Source: an uncultured Cellvibrio sp. (GTDB lineage Bacteria; Pseudomonadota; Gammaproteobacteria; Pseudomonadales; Cellvibrionaceae). Taken from it: a stretch of 8,687 nucleotides of DNA. Where the stretch lies: contig CAMLRI010000059.1 in NCBI GenBank assembly GCA_946482385.1, positions 1 to 8,687 on the forward strand. Reading direction: 5' to 3'. The notes beneath the pieces were generated by a model. It ran no database searches. It worked only from the letters and a program-made list of their open reading frames with translations, and was not told where the DNA came from. Positions 5,859 through 8,687 of the stretch are shown here, in pieces. Made by a program: the position numbers and the translations under genes. Positions within the stretch are counted from its first letter, which is position 1. The number at the start of each line of letters is the position of its first letter.

Positions 5859-7749
5859 ACAATTGTGGATTGGCATTATTGTGCTGCTACTACTCGCCCT
5901 GGGCGGTAGCTTTGCCATTAGTCTGTTATCTGCCAAAAATTATTTTGAACAACAATTGCGCCTCAAAAATATCGACAACGCCACCACCCTGGCGCTGTCG
6001 ATGTCGCAACTGGCCAAAGACCCAGTCACCCTCGAATTAATGATCACCGCGCAATTCGATGCCGGCCACTACGAATACATTATGTTTAACGATCCGCACA
6101 ACAAACCTATAGTGGCCCGCAACTTTGCCGAGGCTACCGCCGCCAATGTGCCTGGCTGGTTTAACCAATGGGTAGCATTCAACCTTCCCCCCGGCATAGC
6201 CCAGGTGCAAGATGGCTGGCAGCAATACGGCACCCTGCTGGTAAAAAGCCACTCGGGTTATGCAGTAGAAGCCCTATGGCACAACGCCAAAAATTTACTG
6301 GAGTGGTTTTTATTTGCCTGCGTGGTGGCCGGCCTACTCGGCAGCCTGGTACTGAAATATTTGCTTAAACCCCTGGACGCTGTGATCGCCCAAGCGGAGG
6401 CTATAGGCGCGCAGCGTTTTATTGTGTCGCGCGAACCTAAAACCCTGGAATTTCGCCGCCTGGTTCACGCCATGAACCATCTTTCCGGCAGGGTGCAGAC
6501 CATGCTCAACAAAGAGGTGCAACAACTGCAACAGCTGCGCCGTGAAGCCCAGCAAGACAAGCTCACCGGGCTGAGCAACCGCGAACATTTTTTCAATATC
6601 CTCGACACCCGCTTGCAAGCCAACGATGGCCAAAGCCAAGGGGTATTGGCACTGGTGCGGGTGCGCGGTTTAGGTGAATTAAATAAACAACTCGGCCATC
6701 AACAAACCGATGCACTGCTGTGCCAACTGGCCAATGCCATCACCCATTTTGCCAGCCGCTATCCCGATGCGGCCGCAGGGCGTTTAAACGGCAGCGACCT
6801 GGCACTGTTAATGCCGGGCAATCTTTCGCCGGAATCTATTGCCGCTGAGTTATCCCACGGTTTAAACCTGGAGCTGGTTACCCTGGGGCAAGAGCAACTT
6901 GCCCTACCCCTGGCGGCCTGCCGCTACCAACAATCTGAGCTGCGCGCAGCTTTGATGCAGCGCTTGGACGGCGCCCTGGCCCAGGCGGAATTGAAAGGAA
7001 ATCGCGCGGTGGTGTTGGCCAACCGCGATGCCGGTGGCCAACGCCATTTGGAAGACTGGCGAAATTTATTGCAGCAGGCACTGAACCTGGGGCACCTAAG
7101 CCTGGAGCAATTTCCCGTGCGCGATCTGCGCGGCGAATTGATTCACCAAGAAGCCCCCTTGCGCCTGGCCCTGGAAGGCGAACTCAAACCCGCCAGTTTC
7201 TTTATGCCCTGGGCCAGCCGCCTGGGTTTATTGGCACAATTGGATTTAACCGTATTGCGCCTGGCGCTCACTTATTTACAGCAACCGCTCACCACATCAG
7301 GTTTGGCCATTAATATTTCCGCCGATGCGCTGTGCAATGCCCGCTTCCGCGAGCAGGCCATAGAAATGATTGAACAACACCCCGAGCAGGCACAGCGTTT
7401 ATGGCTGGACTTCCCCGAGGTTTGCGCCCTGCGCCATATGGATGAACTCCGGGCCTTTTGCACCCAGCTGCACCAGCTGGGCTGCCGCCCCGGCCTTAAA
7501 CATGTAGGGTTGGAATTCACCCAATTCCAACAATTACAGGATATGGGTTTAAGCCATTTAAAAATCGACAGCGCCCTGGTACAAACCCTGGAACAACAAC
7601 CGGGCAACCAGGCTTTTTTACAAAGCCTGTGCCACATTGGCCACTCGCTGGGCTTTACCATAGTCGCCATGGGCGTGAATCGACAAGAGCAGCAATCCCA
7701 ACTGGAAAAACTAGGCCTGGATGGTTTTACCGGGCCGGGAATTCACTAA
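5845..7749 (+). CDS. lapD: LapD-type c-di-GMP receptor with degenerate GGDEF and EAL domains
   Basis: LapD is an inner-membrane receptor that signals inside-out: c-di-GMP bound by its EAL domain makes the periplasmic domain capture LapG. This 634-residue protein has helix 1 at about 7-29, a periplasmic domain of about 120 residues, helix 2 at 154-170 and a HAMP segment from 171. A degenerate GGDEF domain (about 235-385) and a degenerate EAL domain (about 400-634) follow. The periplasmic domain contains GWQQYG with W125, matching the conserved tryptophan by which LapD is known to contact LapG, and SHSGYAVEALW ending at W145. GGDEF is replaced by NGSDL (315-319). EAL is EAP (436-438), and the catalytic glutamate late in EAL domains is methionine in VAMGV (M609), while KID (573-575) remains. 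This implies binding without synthesis or hydrolysis. AAAAGG lies eight bases before the ATG, inside lapG. Confidence 0.94.
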   Translation: MSLIRQLWIGIIVLLLLALGGSFAISLLSAKNYFEQQLRLKNIDNATTLALSMSQLAKDPVTLELMITAQFDAGHYEYIMFNDPHNKPIVARNFAEATAANVPGWFNQWVAFNLPPGIAQVQDGWQQYGTLLVKSHSGYAVEALWHNAKNLLEWFLFACVVAGLLGSLVLKYLLKPLDAVIAQAEAIGAQRFIVSREPKTLEFRRLVHAMNHLSGRVQTMLNKEVQQLQQLRREAQQDKLTGLSNREHFFNILDTRLQANDGQSQGVLALVRVRGLGELNKQLGHQQTDALLCQLANAITHFASRYPDAAAGRLNGSDLALLMPGNLSPESIAAELSHGLNLELVTLGQEQLALPLAACRYQQSELRAALMQRLDGALAQAELKGNRAVVLANRDAGGQRHLEDWRNLLQQALNLGHLSLEQFPVRDLRGELIHQEAPLRLALEGELKPASFFMPWASRLGLLAQLDLTVLRLALTYLQQPLTTSGLAINISADALCNARFREQAIEMIEQHPEQAQRLWLDFPEVCALRHMDELRAFCTQLHQLGCRPGLKHVGLEFTQFQQLQDMGLSHLKIDSALVQTLEQQPGNQAFLQSLCHIGHSLGFTIVAMGVNRQEQQSQLEKLGLDGFTGPGIH

Positions 7750-7821
7750 TCACTCCAATAAACAACAACCATAAAAAATCGCCGGGAGCCATTTTAAACG
7801 TCGGCACGACGGCCCCTAGGG

Positions 7822-7843
7822 TGGCCGCCATGGATGGCGGCCA
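7822..7843. repeat. GC-rich inverted repeat after lapD
   Basis: TGGCCGCCAT at 7822-7831 and ATGGCGGCCA at 7834-7843 are perfect ten-base arms around two bases; in RNA the loop would open to at least four. The right arm overlaps the left arm of the adjacent terminator hairpin, so the two folds compete. A run of A follows on the plus strand, so by itself it is not a plus-strand terminator. Confidence 0.6.
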
Positions 7844-7880
7844 TAAAAAAACGCACTCGATGGTGCGTTTTTTTATGGCC
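7839..7880. terminator. Bidirectional intrinsic terminator between convergent genes
   Basis: Two perfect 18-base arms (7839-7856 and 7863-7880) flank the six-base loop TCGATG. Each strand has the core CGCAC/GTGCG stem flanked by seven A on one side and seven T on the other (7845-7851 and 7868-7874), so transcripts from either direction end in a stem followed by a U-run. It lies about 90 bases after the lapD stop and 20 bases beyond the stop of the minus-strand gene, where a shared terminator is expected. Confidence 0.9.
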
Positions 7881-7899
7881 TGTTTTTAGGGTGAGCCGC

Positions 7900-8232
7900 T
7901 TATAAACCCAAACCCTCATTGCCATCATCCAGCAAATCAATACCCTGATGCTGGCCGCGCAATTCACGCCGGGTCATCAGTTTGGTTTGCGCAGCTTCGG
8001 GCAAATCAGTAAAGCGGATAACGCCTTTTTCAATCAGCAAGCCAATCACATCTTCCAACACCCGCGCCATCGCCTGGTCGGATTGCTCCAGGGACTGCAG
8101 CGCGCCTGTTTTTTGCAAGCCATAAAACACTTGCAGTTCAGCGGCACCATCTTCCAGCTGCTCGGTAAAACCAGCTGTCGCAACACGGCTTACCGCCTCA
8201 ATGGCTCCCTTGTTATCGCGCCTGATATACAT
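7900..8232 (-). CDS. Conserved small hypothetical protein, 110 residues
   Basis: A complete ORF starts at ATG 8232 with GAGG about five bases upstream. The protein is acidic and helical, without signal peptide, membrane segment or cysteine, so it is probably cytoplasmic. The central helix (ARVLEDVIGLLIEKGVIRFTDLP, about 55-77) followed by AAQTKLMTRRELR is the recognisable part. I recall similar short proteins in Pseudomonas and relatives carrying the label 'tryptophan synthase subunit beta-like'. The protein is far too short to be TrpB and shows none of its pyridoxal-phosphate features, so that name should not be read as a function. The gene follows the adhesin gene on the same strand at about 75 bases and ends at the shared terminator. 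Co-transcription with the adhesin is possible, but a hairpin lies between them. Function unknown. Confidence 0.85.
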   Translation of the reverse strand: MYIRRDNKGAIEAVSRVATAGFTEQLEDGAAELQVFYGLQKTGALQSLEQSDQAMARVLEDVIGLLIEKGVIRFTDLPEAAQTKLMTRRELRGQHQGIDLLDDGNEGLGL

Positions 8233-8244
8233 AACACCTCAATA

Positions 8245-8267
8245 CCCGGGCCTGATTAAAGCCCGGG
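8245..8267 (-). terminator. GC-rich hairpin between adhesin gene and small gene
   Basis: CCCGGGC at 8245-8251 and GCCCGGG at 8261-8267 form a perfect seven-base stem with a nine-base loop, about 40 bases after the adhesin stop on the minus strand. No proper U-run follows (TATTGAGG instead), so termination would be weak. The stem ends about 12 bases before the start codon of the small gene, next to its ribosome site. It may be a partial terminator, an mRNA-stabilising 3' structure or an element tuning translation downstream. Confidence 0.45.
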
Positions 8268-8307
8268 ATGATTTGCCCTTATCCCAACCCAAAATACAGT
8301 TGGTTAA

Positions 8308-8687
8308 TTAATTGTTAGTCAACAAATTTCCTGCATTTTTCAGCTGGGTAATGATATCGGCATCGCTCTGGCCGTTTACCAGATTAATACCGCTCAACAC
8401 AATTTGCTGATCCGTTGCTGTAGCACTGTAACCACCGGCATAACCACCCGTAGAGCTGATATGCACAGTGGTGGTATTTACATTGCCCGTATTGCTGTAA
8501 GTAAAGTGCAAATAATCGGTAAGGTTTGTGTTGTTCTCGCCTTGCAGCAAATCGGTTAAATCCAACACATCGCTTTGTGTTTTACTAAAATCAACCAGCG
8601 TATCTACTGCCGGGCTACCTGCAGTTCCCGCATCAGCCAAATTCCACTTAAAGGTATCCGCCCCCAAGGCGCCGGTCAGGGTATCGT
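8308..8687 (-). CDS. C-terminal end of a large RTX-type adhesin with type I secretion signal (5' part missing)
   Basis: The frame is open from the right window edge to TAA at 8310-8308, giving 125 visible residues; the true start lies far outside. It begins in DTLTGALGADTF, the end of an RTX/calcium-binding type segment. It continues as a typical type I secretion C-terminal domain of the VC_A0849 subclass: AVDTLVDFSKTQSDVLDL, DLLQGENNTNL, LHFTYS, HISSTGGYAGGY, DQQIVLSGINL and a short polar tail. Such domains end giant repeat adhesins secreted through LapEBC-type exporters, which are not in view. Acid-rich composition without cysteine is usual for them. Because lapG and lapD lie directly opposite, this is the likely LapG substrate, a LapA-like adhesin. 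The N-terminal retention module and its cleavage site, which would prove this, are outside the window, so I give no symbol. Confidence 0.88.
   Translation of the reverse strand, partial: DTLTGALGADTFKWNLADAGTAGSPAVDTLVDFSKTQSDVLDLTDLLQGENNTNLTDYLHFTYSNTGNVNTTTVHISSTGGYAGGYSATATDQQIVLSGINLVNGQSDADIITQLKNAGNLLTNN

Noticed and set aside
7629..7889. Plus-strand ORF of 86 residues running through the end of lapD into the terminator
   Set aside because: It reads lapD out of frame and then both arms of the terminator hairpin; no ribosome site.
8308..8667. The minus-strand frame as a complete 119-residue protein starting at TTG 8667
   Set aside because: The frame continues open to the window edge with RTX-like sequence (DTLTGALGADTF), so it is the tail of a larger adhesin.

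Overview
The window looks like a chromosomal segment of a gammaproteobacterium, moderately GC-rich with Gln/Ala-rich proteins. Cellvibrio or a related polysaccharide degrader is my best guess, from the Lap-type biofilm genes and coding style; this is inference, with no rRNA or marker gene to confirm it. There are seven genes: five complete and two cut by the window edges.

Layout. Positions 1-1173 (minus strand) hold the N-terminal 391 codons of a protein with a degenerate receiver-like domain, running off the left edge. A 369-base divergent intergenic region follows (1174-1542). It has two adjacent dyad-symmetric sites, one an FNR/Anr-like box, placed just upstream of a plausible promoter for the minus-strand gene. 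A plus-strand gene row then starts: a MalE-like periplasmic solute-binding protein (1543-2745), a membrane diguanylate cyclase with an intact GGDEF motif and I-site (2755-4824), a LapG-type periplasmic cysteine protease (4947-5858) and a LapD-type degenerate GGDEF/EAL receptor (5845-7749). A strong bidirectional terminator (7839-7880) separates this row from two minus-strand genes: a 110-residue hypothetical protein (7900-8232) and the C-terminal end of a large RTX-type adhesin with a type I secretion signal (8308-8687, running off the right edge).

How the genes may work together. In the established Lap system, LapD binds cytoplasmic c-di-GMP and holds the protease LapG, so a giant LapA-type adhesin stays on the surface. 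When c-di-GMP falls, LapG is freed and cuts the adhesin loose. Here output (lapG, lapD), likely substrate (adhesin C-terminus) and a possible input are side by side. The input would be a sugar-binding-type protein encoded 9 bases ahead of a diguanylate cyclase with a periplasmic sensor region, with no ABC permease in view. I infer a one-locus circuit: periplasmic ligand -> binding protein -> cyclase -> c-di-GMP -> LapD -| LapG -| adhesin. The wiring between binding protein and cyclase is a hypothesis, analogous to NspS/MbaA of Vibrio cholerae, but with a MalE-like rather than PotD-like partner.

No tRNA, rRNA, insertion sequence, CRISPR array or convincing riboswitch was seen.
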